Positions 1 to 8,856 of a stretch of DNA of 32,481 bases are shown here, piece by piece. This DNA comes from Collinsella sp. AF02-46-1. Its GTDB lineage: Bacteria > Actinomycetota > Coriobacteriia > Coriobacteriales > Coriobacteriaceae. The stretch lies in NCBI GenBank assembly GCA_934876235.1, contig CAKXKM010000018.1:1-32481 (forward strand), in the 5' to 3' direction. Under the pieces are notes generated by a model. The model was not told where the DNA came from. It was given only the letters and a program-made list of their open reading frames with translations, and did no database searches. Positions within the stretch are counted from its first letter, which is position 1; each line of letters opens with the position of its first letter. The position numbers and the translations under genes are program-made.

Positions 1-781
1 GTCCATGCCCATGCGCCCGCACGGCCGCGCGCCACGCCACGGGTCCCGAAACCCGCAGCAGCCACACCAGCACGCGCTCACACGCCCACGAGGCGGCAAC
101 GACCAGCACGGTCCATGCCAGCAGATCGGCCGTCTCAATCAAAAGCTTTGCCTGATAGATGCGCTCACCCACGGTGCCCACCGCCATGCCGATCAGCTCC
201 GCCGCCACGCCGGCCTTCCAGCTCATGCCAATCACGGCGCGGGCGCACGAAAGCACAAACGGCAGGACTTCGCGCCAGGTGTGGGCGCAAAACAGTCGCC
301 AGCCCCGCACGCCATGCAGGCGGAACATCTGCTTCAGCGGCTTATCCACTTGCGCCAAGCCCTCGACCAGCGAAAAATACACGCCTGGAAGCGCCATCAA
401 AAAGACCGCGGCGATGCTCACGCGCGCCGACCCCAACCAAATGAGCAGCAGGACCACCACGCAGGCAACCGGTGTCGCCTTTACAAACGACAGCGCCGGA
501 GCCACCAGGCGCGCAAACGCCCGCGACCGTGACGAAATCCCGGCAAGCACGCCGCCACACACCGCGGCAAACACCAGTCCGCCCAATATTCGCGCGCCCG
601 AGCCCGCCAAAATCGCCCAGGTACCGCCATCGCACACCAGGCGCAGCAGCGCCAAGGCAACAGCACCCGGCCCCGGCAAGATCAGCGGCTGCGCTACCAA
701 CGCCGCCACCAGCACCCACACGGCAAGCCAAAAGGCGGCAACGGCACCTGCTGCCGCCACCGCCTTCATACGCTCTGTCAT
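1..781 (-). CDS. ABC transporter permease, NitT/TauT (SsuC-like) type, partial
   Basis: An open frame runs leftward from ATG 781 to the window edge without a stop, giving the first 260 residues. It reads MTERMKAVAAAG and is followed by several hydrophobic segments (about residues 7-30, 48-75, 88-125 and 170-235). The stretch WREVLPFVLSCARAVIGMSW has the spacing of the EAA loop that contacts the ATPase in binding-protein-dependent permeases. The protein would sit in the cytoplasmic membrane and form the channel for the substrate carried by the lipoprotein encoded just upstream. The gap to that gene is only 24 bases, so the two are co-transcribed. The ATPase gene is not in view and may lie further left. 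The substrate cannot be told from the sequence. An earlier ATG at 798 is out of frame and stops after six codons. Confidence 0.85.
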   Translation of the reverse strand, partial: MTERMKAVAAAGAVAAFWLAVWVLVAALVAQPLILPGPGAVALALLRLVCDGGTWAILAGSGARILGGLVFAAVCGGVLAGISSRSRAFARLVAPALSFVKATPVACVVVLLLIWLGSARVSIAAVFLMALPGVYFSLVEGLAQVDKPLKQMFRLHGVRGWRLFCAHTWREVLPFVLSCARAVIGMSWKAGVAAELIGMAVGTVGERIYQAKLLIETADLLAWTVLVVAASWACERVLVWLLRVSGPVAWRAAVRAHGHG

Positions 782-805
782 TTGTCGAGCAAACGCATGC
801 ACGGG

Positions 806-1858
806 CTACTCCATGTAGTAAAAATCATCAGCCGGGAGCTTGCCGCCCACGGCGCTCGCGTCCGCATCGGCCAGCACCTGCAGGTACCCACCGAGCGCCG
901 CCTTCATGTCCTTCCCCGTCTGGCACACGAGCATACACCCGGAAATCGCCTTTTCGGCAATCGCGGCGTTATCCACGATGCCCGCATCGACCACGGCCTG
1001 GGCCCAGTCCGCCGGCGACGCGTTCACGGCCTCAACGCTCGCCGCGTGGCAGCTCAGGAATTCCGCCACGGCCTCGGGATGTTCCTCGGCAAACGTGCGG
1101 CGCACCACGGTCACGCCCGTCAGCAGGCGCGAACCCGTGTCACCTGCCAGCTCATCCCACACATCGGTCAGACTTACCGGAGCCGACAGCTTGCCTTCGC
1201 TCTTGGCGATGGCGGCGGTCTTGAACGGCTCGGGCAGCACGCCCACAGCAGACGGATCGGCAAGCAGGGCCGTCAGCACCTCTGTGGGCTCGCTCTTAAA
1301 CTCGAGCGTCACCTGGCCGGTCAGGCCCGCGCGCTCCAGCAGGTAGTTCATGACGTACTCCGGCGTGGTGCCCTTGCCCGTCATATAGACGGTATGGCCC
1401 GCCAGATCGCCAAACGAGGTCACACTCGCGTCGCCCGTCACAACGCTCAGCACGCCCAGCGTGTTGATGTCGATGACCTGCACCGCGCCCTCCGTCTTGT
1501 TGTAGAGCACGCTCGCCACGTTGGCGGGCACCAGGGCAATGTCGACATCGCCCTGAATGACCTTGGGCACGATCTCGTCGGCTACGGCGCTGATCGCAAA
1601 GTCGAACTCGTTATCCGTCTCGCCGCTCGCCGCCTGGTCCATAAACCTCACCAGACCGATCGACGTCGGGCCCTTGAGCGAGGCGACGTGCACCTCGACT
1701 GGCCCCGCGGCGCCCGCAGCCCCGCCGGCAGCCGAGCCCGCGGCGGACCCGGCACCGGCAGACCCGCCACCACAGCCAACCAGCGCAAGCGACAACGCAC
1801 CCGCGGCAAGCGCCGAGGCAAACCCCCGGCGCGTCATCTCAACAGTAAACGCGCGCAT
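806..1858 (-). CDS. ABC transporter substrate-binding lipoprotein (NMT1/SsuA-like)
   Basis: This 350-residue protein begins MRAFTVEMTRRGFASALAAG and has a lipobox ending LALVGC with Cys29 as the lipidated residue; the twin Arg (TRRGF) is compatible with Tat export. A Gly/Ala/Ser-rich linker follows and then a type 2 periplasmic-binding fold of the NitT/TauT family, recognisable from segments such as FGDLAGHTVYMTGKGTTPEY and GVLPEPFKTAAIAKSEGKL. It would capture a small solute for the permease downstream. The ATG at 1858 is chosen because GAAGGGA lies at good spacing; a GTG at 1867 is an alternative. The hydA stop codon ends at 1861, two bases before this start, so translation is probably coupled. 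A transporter welded to a hydrogenase operon is unusual, and its ligand is unknown. Confidence 0.85.
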   Translation of the reverse strand: MRAFTVEMTRRGFASALAAGALSLALVGCGGGSAGAGSAAGSAAGGAAGAAGPVEVHVASLKGPTSIGLVRFMDQAASGETDNEFDFAISAVADEIVPKVIQGDVDIALVPANVASVLYNKTEGAVQVIDINTLGVLSVVTGDASVTSFGDLAGHTVYMTGKGTTPEYVMNYLLERAGLTGQVTLEFKSEPTEVLTALLADPSAVGVLPEPFKTAAIAKSEGKLSAPVSLTDVWDELAGDTGSRLLTGVTVVRRTFAEEHPEAVAEFLSCHAASVEAVNASPADWAQAVVDAGIVDNAAIAEKAISGCMLVCQTGKDMKAALGGYLQVLADADASAVGGKLPADDFYYME

Positions 1859-1860
1859 CG

Positions 1861-3672
1861 TTAGCACGTCCCTTCGTTAGGCATCGTCCATGCGTGATGG
1901 TCGGTGTGCAGCAGCTCCTCGGCCAGCGGCGAGAGTGGCTCGCCCAAGAACTCGCGGTAGCACGCCTGGACATCGGGATTCTCGTGCGAGAAGCGAATGT
2001 CCGCAGCGGCATCCAGGCCCCACAGCACCTGGCCGCGCTCAGCTGCCAGCTCGCAGCCGTCGTGGATGGGCTGACCGCCGCCACCGACGCAGCCGCCAGG
2101 ACACGCCATGACCTCGACAAAGTCATAGCTCACGCAACCGTCGCGAATCGCGTCGAGCAGGCGGGCGGCATTGCCCAGTCCGTGCGCCACGGCGACGCGC
2201 ACCCTGGTGCCCTCGATATCGGCCACTGCTTCCTTCCAGCCGTCCAGACCGCGCACGTCGGTGAAGAAGTCGGCGTCGGGGTTCTTGCCCGTCACCAGGT
2301 AATAGGCCGAGCGCACGGCGGCCTCCATCACGCCGCCCGTGGCGCCAAAGATCACACCCGCGCCCGTGCCAAAGCCCAGCGGCGTATCAAGCGGCTCCTC
2401 GGTAAGCGTGTCCACGCTCACGTGGCTCGCACGGATCATGCGCACCATCTCGCGCACCGTCAGTGCAACGTCCACGTCGGGCGCGCCGCCCTCGCCCATC
2501 ATGCTCGGCAGCGCACACTCGGCCTTCTTGGCCGTGCACGGCATAACGGACACCACGAACAGACGCTCGGGCTCCACGCCCAGCACCTTGGCGTAGTAGG
2601 TCTTGGCGATGGCGCCGAACATCTGCTGCGGCGACTTTGACGTGGACAGGCTGTCGACAAACTCGGGGTAACGTGCCTTCACAAAGCGCACCCAGCCCGG
2701 GCAGCAGCTCGTGAACATGGGCCAGCCGTGGGTGTCGCCCTCGCCCTTGACGGCCTTCCCTAGGCGCTCGAGCAGCTCGGAGCCCTCCTCCATAATGGTG
2801 AGGTCGGCCGAGAAGTCGGTGTCGAACACGTACTCAAAGCCCACGCGGCGCAGTGCGCAGGCCAAGCGCTCAACGGTGGCTTCCTCGCGAGACATGCCGA
2901 GCTCCTCGCCCCAGGCGCTACGCACGGCCGGCGCAATCTGCACCAGTACGATCTTGTCGGGATCGGCGATGGCGTCGAACACGGTCTCGGTATCGTCACG
3001 CTCGCGCAAGGCGCCCGTCGGGCAATGCGTGATGCACTGACCGCACGCGACGCAATCGGTCTTGCCGATCGGCGCACGCCCGCGAGTGCCCACGGCGGTA
3101 TGCGTGGCGCGGTTGGTCAGGTCCCAAATCCCTAAGCCCTGCACGCTCTCGCACACCTTGATGCAGCGCATGCATTTGATGCACTTGTCGTTATCGCGGA
3201 TGATGGGGAAATCGAAGTCCCAGCCCTCGCGCGCCAGGTGCTGCTCGTACGGCAGATAGAAGATACCCAGGTCATTGGCGATGGTCTGCAGGTTGCAGTT
3301 ACCACTGCGCACGCAGCTCGTACAGCGTGAGTCGTGCTGGGACAGCAGCAGCTGCACGTTGGTGCGACGCGCCTCGCGGGCCTTGGGGCTGTTGGTGTGG
3401 ACCACCATGCCGTCGAGCACGTAGTTGTTGCAGGCGGCAACCAGCTGGTCGCAGCCCTCAACCTCGACCACGCATACGCGGCAGCCGCCGATCTCGTTTA
3501 GATCGCGCAGGTAGCACAGGGTGGGAATCTGGATGCTGACGGACTTGGCCGCATCCAGGATCGTGGTGTGCTCGGGAACCACGACCTCGCAATTATCGAT
3601 AGTGAGCTTGACCATGTTATGCGCTCCGTTTTCGGTGTTGTCGCTGACGGTGGTGTTGTTGGGCTCTACCAT
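1861..3672 (-). CDS. hydA: [FeFe] hydrogenase catalytic subunit, multi-cluster
   Basis: The 603-residue protein reduces protons to H2 or oxidises H2 at the H-cluster. Domains in order: an N-terminal [2Fe-2S] ferredoxin (Cys53, 64, 67, 81); the His-ligated [4Fe-4S] site (His113, Cys117, 120, 126); a two-cluster ferredoxin domain (Cys164-174 and Cys207-217); and the H-cluster domain with all three signatures intact, TSCCPGW at 321-327, MPCTAKKAE at 377-385 and EVMACPGGCVGGGGQP at 520-535. No small-subunit fusion or PAS domain is visible. ATG 3672 overlaps the stop of the upstream flavoprotein (ATGGTAG) and has GGAGG-type spacing; an internal ATG at 3615 (MVKLTID) is the alternative. With a GltD-like partner it fits the layout of HydDB group A2. 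That class assignment is an inference. No hydE, hydF or hydG maturation gene is in the window. Confidence 0.95.
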   Translation of the reverse strand: MVEPNNTTVSDNTENGAHNMVKLTIDNCEVVVPEHTTILDAAKSVSIQIPTLCYLRDLNEIGGCRVCVVEVEGCDQLVAACNNYVLDGMVVHTNSPKAREARRTNVQLLLSQHDSRCTSCVRSGNCNLQTIANDLGIFYLPYEQHLAREGWDFDFPIIRDNDKCIKCMRCIKVCESVQGLGIWDLTNRATHTAVGTRGRAPIGKTDCVACGQCITHCPTGALRERDDTETVFDAIADPDKIVLVQIAPAVRSAWGEELGMSREEATVERLACALRRVGFEYVFDTDFSADLTIMEEGSELLERLGKAVKGEGDTHGWPMFTSCCPGWVRFVKARYPEFVDSLSTSKSPQQMFGAIAKTYYAKVLGVEPERLFVVSVMPCTAKKAECALPSMMGEGGAPDVDVALTVREMVRMIRASHVSVDTLTEEPLDTPLGFGTGAGVIFGATGGVMEAAVRSAYYLVTGKNPDADFFTDVRGLDGWKEAVADIEGTRVRVAVAHGLGNAARLLDAIRDGCVSYDFVEVMACPGGCVGGGGQPIHDGCELAAERGQVLWGLDAAADIRFSHENPDVQACYREFLGEPLSPLAEELLHTDHHAWTMPNEGTC

Positions 3673-5498
3673 TCCAGGTTCCTCCCTCCGCGGAACGCGC
3701 CAAAGCCAAAGTGATCGCAACGCAGGCAGCGGCTCGCCTCCTGGCGCGCCTCCTGCTCGGTGAGACCCTGCTCGACCAGATCCCAATCGTGAATACGCTC
3801 GCCGGCCTCGCGCTCGCCCAGCTCGCAGCGGCCGCACTCATGCTTGCCCTTAAACTGGACGGTCGGCAGCTCGACCTCGAGCTTGATCTTGTGGTCAAAG
3901 CCCAGGTAGCGGTCGATATTTGCCGAAGCCACGCGGCCGGCGTTGATGGCGCGGATAACGGTGGCGGGGCCGGTCTGGCAGTCGCCGCCGCTAAAGAGGC
4001 CGTCGAAGTCGGGCACGGCGCCATCCGAATCGGTGACCACGCAGCCCCACTTGGTGGCAATGCCTATCTCCTCAAACGGCTTGGAATCGATGTCCTGGCC
4101 AATGGCCACAAAAACGCGCTCGCAGGGAATGACGCGCTCGGGCGTGGCGGCGGCACGCGGGGCCGGACGCCCACGACGGGGCGCGCCGATAATCTGCGGC
4201 TGCACGCGCAGGCCGCTCACGCGACCGTCTTCGCCCGTCTCGATGGCGAGCGGAGCCGTCAGCTCCAGTACCTCGCAGCCCTCGGCCTGGGCACCGGCGA
4301 TCTCGGCGTCCTGGGCTGTCATATCGCAGATGCGCCGGCGGTAGACGATGCTCACCTTTTCGGCACCGCAGCGCACGGCGGAGCGCGCCACGTCCATGGC
4401 CACGTTACCGCCGCCGATGACGCACACGCGCTGGCCGCTCAGGTCGGGCAGCTCGTCATCGCCGATGGCACGCAGCATCTTGACGGCCGACTCCACGCCG
4501 AGCGCCTCTTCGCCCGGAAGGCCGAGCTTCTTATCGCTGTGGGCGCCAATGGCCAGGTAGACGGCATCGAACTCGTCGCGCAGGCGGGCAAGCTCCTCGC
4601 CGTTGACGGAGTGGTCGAGCTCCACGTCGATGCCGGCGCTCAAGATCCAGTCGATCTCGGCCTGCAGGCGCTCGCGCGGCAGACGATAGCTGGGGATGCC
4701 ATAGCGCAGCATGCCGCCCAGGTGGTGGCGCTGCTCAAAGATGGTCACCTTATGGCCCATCACGGCCAGGTAGTAGGCGCAGGAAAGGCCGGCCGGGCCG
4801 CCGCCGATCACGGCGACGCGCTTGCCGGTGTTGTCCACTACATGCGGCTTGTGGTCGTTGAGGTCACTGTACTCGACGGCAAAACGCTTGAGGGCGAGGA
4901 TGTTCATGGGGTCGTCGACCATGCCACGGCGGCAGTGCATCTCGCAGGGATGCTCGCACACCAGGCCGCAGACAAGCGGCAGCGGATTGTTCTTGCGGAT
5001 GACCTTGACGGCGTCGGCATAGCGGCCGGCCTCGACCAGCGAAATGTACCCGGGAATGTCGACGTGCGCCGGGCAGCCCGAGACGCACGGGACGCGGGCC
5101 TCGCGGTCAAAGCCACAGGAGTGTTCGCGGATGTGGTGTTCAAAGTCGTCGCGGAAGCCACGGATAGCCGTAAGTGCCATAGCACCGGCCTCGTAACCGA
5201 TGGCTCAGTCGCTCGAAAGGTAGATGGTGCGGGCCGTGCGCTCAATCAGGTTGAGCGTGGACTCATCGGCGCGCCCTTCGAGCACATCGGCGAGCAAGTC
5301 GCTCAGCGCGCTCAGGCCCACACGGCAGGGTGTGCACTTGCCGCAGCTCTGGGTGGAGCACAGGTTAACGAGCGCTGCCGTAAACTCAACGGGACACGGG
5401 GCGAGCGAACTCACCGCCAGACGGCGTCCGAGCGCATCGTGCAGGTCGTCCATGACGGCCTGAGCGTGGCTGCGTTCCATTACGTGCAGTCGAGCCAT
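3666..5498 (-). CDS. NuoF-tail/GltD-type Fe-S flavoprotein, predicted selenoprotein (in-frame TGA at 5205-5207)
   Basis: I read 3666-5498 as one 610-residue protein with Sec98 encoded by TGA. Residues 1-106 match the C-terminal [4Fe-4S] domain of NuoF: SCGKCTPCRVG gives Cys52, Cys55 and Cys58, and the fourth ligand, normally a Cys about 41 residues on, falls on the TGA in the context SSD-U-AIGYEA. Residues 107-610 are in the same frame and form a GltD-like module: ferredoxin-like Cys138/142 and Cys177/181/185/189, FAD site VAVIGGGPAGL near 228-238, and nucleotide site VCVIGGGNVAMD. A Cys-rich tail (CGRCELG, CLRCDHFG) follows. It lacks the FMN/NADH half of NuoF. It probably relays electrons between NAD(P)H and HydA, whose start overlaps this stop. 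ATG 5498 follows GAGGGGA. The alternative is two genes, the second starting at ATG 5180 after a weak GAGG. Confidence 0.8.
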
Positions 5499-5562
5499 AA
5501 GATCCCCTCTCACATGGCAGCCCGGAGGCGAAACCGAGCGAAGTTGCTACACGCACAACACT

Positions 5563-5583
5563 GACCTAAAAAGTTGTTAGGTC
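5563..5583 (-). promoter_or_regulatory. Hairpin/operator candidate in the hydrogenase operon leader
   Basis: GACCTAA and TTAGGTC form a perfect 7-bp inverted repeat with a 7-base spacer, 65 bases upstream of the first gene of the hydrogenase operon. It could be an operator or a leader hairpin. It does not match the Rex or FNR consensus well. I saw no convincing -35/-10 pair in 5499-5685. Confidence 0.35.
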
Positions 5584-5685
5584 TCCACGCAGTTCGGCAG
5601 GCGGTATGAAATGTCACCCTCGGCGGTGAAATAGAACATTACCGCAGATAAATGCCATATTTGATAAAACGCGTTACCAAATGAC

Positions 5686-5721
5686 AATGCCCCGCCCACG
5701 CAATCACGTGGACGGGGCATT
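5686..5721 (-). terminator. Terminator-like hairpin after the 6-phospho-alpha-glucosidase gene
   Basis: Two 15-base arms (left AATGCCCCGCCCACG, right CGTGGACGGGGCATT) pair with one G-U type mismatch around a 6-base loop. It lies 33 bases past the end of the glycosidase gene and separates the PTS operon from the hydrogenase operon. The T-run on the minus strand is weak, so it may act as an imperfect terminator or an mRNA 3' stabiliser. Confidence 0.6.
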
Positions 5722-5754
5722 GCTCCAGGTATGCGGCCAGCGACCCTGTTGCTT

Positions 5755-7137
5755 TTACTTAAGCTCGGGCCAGTAACCCTTGTTGGCCTCGATCATGTCG
5801 TCGAGAACCTCCTTGGCAACCTTCATCGAAGGCACGGTCTTGTTGAGCGTAAAGGCCTTGAGCGCCTTCTCGTACGAACCCTCGATCGTGGCCTCGACCA
5901 CGAGCTTCTCGGAGTTCAGCTGCTGCATCATAAGACACTGCTGGAACAGCGGAATGTTGTCGCGGCTGATGACCTCGGGGCCGTTCTTGCCAATGTAGGC
6001 AGGCAGCTCGACCATGGCGTCGTAGGGCATGTTGGGGATAGCGCCCTTGTTCTCGCAAATGACCAGGAAGCGCTGCTTGGTGTCGTTCTTCAGAGCGATG
6101 GCCAGGTCGGCAATCCAGTCGCCGTGGCTGCCCGCATAGAACGTGCTCTCGTCGATCTCGCCCGTCTTCTCGTAATGGTCGATGCCGTCAAAGAGGTTCT
6201 TCTCGCGCGTCTCCTCAACCTCGTTTGCACGAGTGCGCTCGGGGTTGGAATGCTCGACGAACTCCTTCTGCTGCAGGTAGTAGTTCAGGTACGTGTTGGG
6301 CAGGTACTCCGGGAAGCACTCCATGATCTCGTACTCGCCCTTCCAGACGTAGTACCAGCTGCCCTTGGTGTGGCGGTTCTGCTCGGGGTGCTCGTCGGTG
6401 GCTTCCTCGGGCTTCTTGGACATCAGCGAGCTCATGCCCTTGAGGTACGAATCGGGCAGCAGGATCTCATGCTCCTTGATGTACTCGCGCAGCTGCGGGA
6501 GCACCTCCTCGCCCTTGTGGCGAATCGAGGTGAACCAACCAAAGTGGTTGAGGCCAAAGTAATCGTACTCGACATCCTTCTTGTCGATATCGAGTGCGGC
6601 GCAAACCACGTCGATGATCGCGATCGGCATGTCGCAGATGTTGATGATGCGAGCGTTGGGACGCAGCACGCGGCAGCCCTCGGAGACGATGGCAGCGGGG
6701 TTGGAGTAGTTGAGAATCCAGTAGTCCTTCTTGGCGTACTTCTCAACGTCATCGATCAGCTCGACCATGGGGAAGATGGTGCGCATGCCGTAGGCAAGGC
6801 CGCCGCAGCCGCAGGTCTCCTGACCAACGCAGCCGTGACGCAGCGGAATCTTCTCGTCCTGCTCGCGCATGGCATAGCCGCCCACGCGCATCTGGGCAAA
6901 CACGAAGCTCGCGTCGGTAAAAGCCGTCTCCTTGTCGGTGGTCACCGTGAGCTTGATGTCCAGGCCAAGGTCCTCGTGCAAAATCCAGTCCACGAGCACG
7001 CCGATCTTGCGCTGGCGCTCCTCGTTGATGTCGTACAGACGAATCTCGTCAACGTCGAGCTCGTCCTTGCGCAGGGCGATGGACTTGACGATGCCGGGGG
7101 TAAAGGTGGATCCGCCACCACACAGAGTAATGATCAT
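5755..7137 (-). CDS. 6-phospho-alpha-glucosidase, glycoside hydrolase family 4
   Basis: This 460-residue cytoplasmic enzyme hydrolyses 6-phospho-alpha-glucosides such as maltose 6'-phosphate delivered by the adjacent PTS. GH4 enzymes need NAD+ and a divalent metal. The N-terminal nucleotide motif CGGGSTFTPG is at residues 6-15. The motif NICDMP (Cys168-Asp169) and His198 in GLNHFGW supply the metal and catalytic environment. CDMP is the signature that distinguishes phospho-alpha-glucosidases from phospho-beta-glucosidases, which have CN(V/I)P. The phosphate-binding region TRANEVEETRE is present. Length fits GlvA/MalH (about 440-460). It is the last gene of the operon, three bases after the IICB stop, and ATG 7137 is the only sensible start. 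Confidence 0.93.
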   Translation of the reverse strand: MIITLCGGGSTFTPGIVKSIALRKDELDVDEIRLYDINEERQRKIGVLVDWILHEDLGLDIKLTVTTDKETAFTDASFVFAQMRVGGYAMREQDEKIPLRHGCVGQETCGCGGLAYGMRTIFPMVELIDDVEKYAKKDYWILNYSNPAAIVSEGCRVLRPNARIINICDMPIAIIDVVCAALDIDKKDVEYDYFGLNHFGWFTSIRHKGEEVLPQLREYIKEHEILLPDSYLKGMSSLMSKKPEEATDEHPEQNRHTKGSWYYVWKGEYEIMECFPEYLPNTYLNYYLQQKEFVEHSNPERTRANEVEETREKNLFDGIDHYEKTGEIDESTFYAGSHGDWIADLAIALKNDTKQRFLVICENKGAIPNMPYDAMVELPAYIGKNGPEVISRDNIPLFQQCLMMQQLNSEKLVVEATIEGSYEKALKAFTLNKTVPSMKVAKEVLDDMIEANKGYWPELK

Positions 7138-7140
7138 TGT

Positions 7141-8757
7141 TTACTGCTCCTTCTCAATTGCGTTTTCGACCTTGTCGCGCATCTCGGCAACCTTCATGCC
7201 AAAGATGATCTGGATATTGTTGCCGTTGCGGTTGATGCCGCTGTTGGGCACGTGGTTGATGAGGCTCTCATCGATGAGGTCCGGGTTCTTAACGTTCACG
7301 CGGAGACGCGTAAAGCAGTTCTCGAGCTCCTCGATGTTGTCCTTGCCGCCAAGACCTGCGACCAGGTCGGCAATGCCCGCATCGACGCCCTCTGCGGGAG
7401 CCGCGGCAACAGCGCCCTGCTTCACCGCGACAGACGCGGCGGCCTCGCCCTCGGCAACGGACTCGGCGAGCTCGGACTCCTCCTCGCGACCAGGCGTGTG
7501 GAGGTTGAGCTTCTTAATGAGGAAGGTAAAGAGGAAGAAGTACAGAGCGGCGTTGACGACTCCGAGCACGAGCATCATCGGCCAGTTGGTCTTATCGACA
7601 CCGAGGACCAGGTTGGAAACCACGATGTTGATGATGCCGCCTGCAGTCGAAGCGGGCACGGAGAGGACCTTGAGCAGGACCAGGAAGATGCCGGAAAGAA
7701 CCGAGTGAACGACAAAGAGCACGGGAGCGGCAAAGACAAAGAGGAAGTCCATGGGCTCGGTGACACAGGAGAGCACAGCGGTGATGATCAGCGGGATGAT
7801 AACGGCCTTGGTCTTATCCTTGTTCCCCTTGTAAGCGGTGAAGATAAAGGCGAGACCGATACCGATGTAGGGCCACAGGTTGTTGAAGGTGTAGCTGTTG
7901 AAGTAGGTGCTATCGGAGAAGGGCTGGCCCGTCATTGCCATCTCGGCGACACGGATGGGATAGGCGCCGGCGATAACCTGATCACCCAGCGTAAGGGTGC
8001 CGCCCACATCGGAGAACTGGAACGGGGTGTAGATGAGGTGGTGCAGACCGGTGGGAACGAGCAGCTTGTTGAGCATGCCGTAGATAAACAGACCAATGTT
8101 GCCCGACTCCTTAATGATGCCGGCAACGGAGGAGATGGCACCCTGAACCGGAGGCCAAACGATGCAGAAGCCAGCGCCCATGATCCAGGAGATGATGATC
8201 ATGATCAGGAACGGAAAGCGAACGCCCGAGAACATCGAAAGGGCAATGGGGAACTGCTTATTCGAGTACTTGTTGAACACGGCACCGGTGATGCAACCAA
8301 GAATGATGCCGCCAAACACGCCGGTATCGAGCACCTGAATGCCCATAACGGTGCTCTGGCCGGTTCCGGTAAGGCCGAGCATGCCGCTCGCTTCGGCAAG
8401 AGAGCCAGTGGCGTTGAGCACGATGTTATTGGCCTGCAGGAACAGGAAGAACGACATCAGGGCGATCAGCGAAGCATGGCCCTTGTTCTTCTTTGCCATG
8501 GCGCCGGCGATGCCCACGCAGAACAGAATCGAGAGGTTGTTGATGATAAACATCAGCGACTGATAGACAACGGCGCCCACAAGCTGGAACGGACCGGAGC
8601 CCAGCACAGGAATCACGGCGCAGATGGTCTTGTTGGTCAGAATAATGCCCACGATGAGCAGAATGCCGGCAACCGAGAGATACATCATCGGCTGAACGAT
8701 CGACTTCGCGAACACCTCCAACGGCGCTTTGAAATTGAACTTCTTTTTTGCGGTCAT
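7141..8757 (-). CDS. PTS alpha-glucoside (maltose-type) transporter subunit IICB
   Basis: The 538-residue membrane permease imports an alpha-glucoside and phosphorylates it. The IIC part (about 1-415) has many transmembrane segments and the glucose-superfamily signatures GLHHLIYTPFQF and TEPMDFLFVFAAPVLF. An acidic, Ala-rich linker (about 425-455) joins it to the C-terminal IIB domain. There the phosphorylated cysteine is Cys481 in NIEELENCFTRLRV. No IIA domain is attached, but a separate IIA gene lies in the same operon. ATG 8757 is preferred because GGAAGGGGAG stands seven bases upstream; a TTG at 8784 has no such support. Family resemblance is to MalP/GlvC-type proteins, and the phospho-alpha-glucosidase downstream supports the substrate class. 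The exact sugar is unknown. Confidence 0.92.
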   Translation of the reverse strand: MTAKKKFNFKAPLEVFAKSIVQPMMYLSVAGILLIVGIILTNKTICAVIPVLGSGPFQLVGAVVYQSLMFIINNLSILFCVGIAGAMAKKNKGHASLIALMSFFLFLQANNIVLNATGSLAEASGMLGLTGTGQSTVMGIQVLDTGVFGGIILGCITGAVFNKYSNKQFPIALSMFSGVRFPFLIMIIISWIMGAGFCIVWPPVQGAISSVAGIIKESGNIGLFIYGMLNKLLVPTGLHHLIYTPFQFSDVGGTLTLGDQVIAGAYPIRVAEMAMTGQPFSDSTYFNSYTFNNLWPYIGIGLAFIFTAYKGNKDKTKAVIIPLIITAVLSCVTEPMDFLFVFAAPVLFVVHSVLSGIFLVLLKVLSVPASTAGGIINIVVSNLVLGVDKTNWPMMLVLGVVNAALYFFLFTFLIKKLNLHTPGREEESELAESVAEGEAAASVAVKQGAVAAAPAEGVDAGIADLVAGLGGKDNIEELENCFTRLRVNVKNPDLIDESLINHVPNSGINRNGNNIQIIFGMKVAEMRDKVENAIEKEQ

Positions 8758-8856
8758 AGCGGTACTCCCCTTCCTTTTCCGCAAATTAAGACAGATGTGC
8801 CCTGGACAAGACCGTGAGCCCTGCCTTATATCAATCGATGTGTGGGCACGTTATGC

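Noticed and set aside
5180..5207. A simple nonsense mutation or gene boundary at the TGA
   Set aside because: Not excluded, but less likely: the frame is kept, both sides match one known domain, the stop is TGA and not TAA or TAG, and it lies exactly on a cluster ligand. The ATG at 5180 begins in the middle of that domain.
3711..5564. A 617-codon plus-strand frame over the flavoprotein gene
   Set aside because: No motif, no ribosome site, and it opposes a clear oxidoreductase.
5731..8817. A 1028-codon open frame on the plus strand opposite the PTS IICB and glycosidase genes
   Set aside because: Its translation is rich in Leu, Val, His and Asp with no domain, while the opposite strand encodes two proteins with complete motifs. 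It is a shadow frame of high-GC coding DNA.
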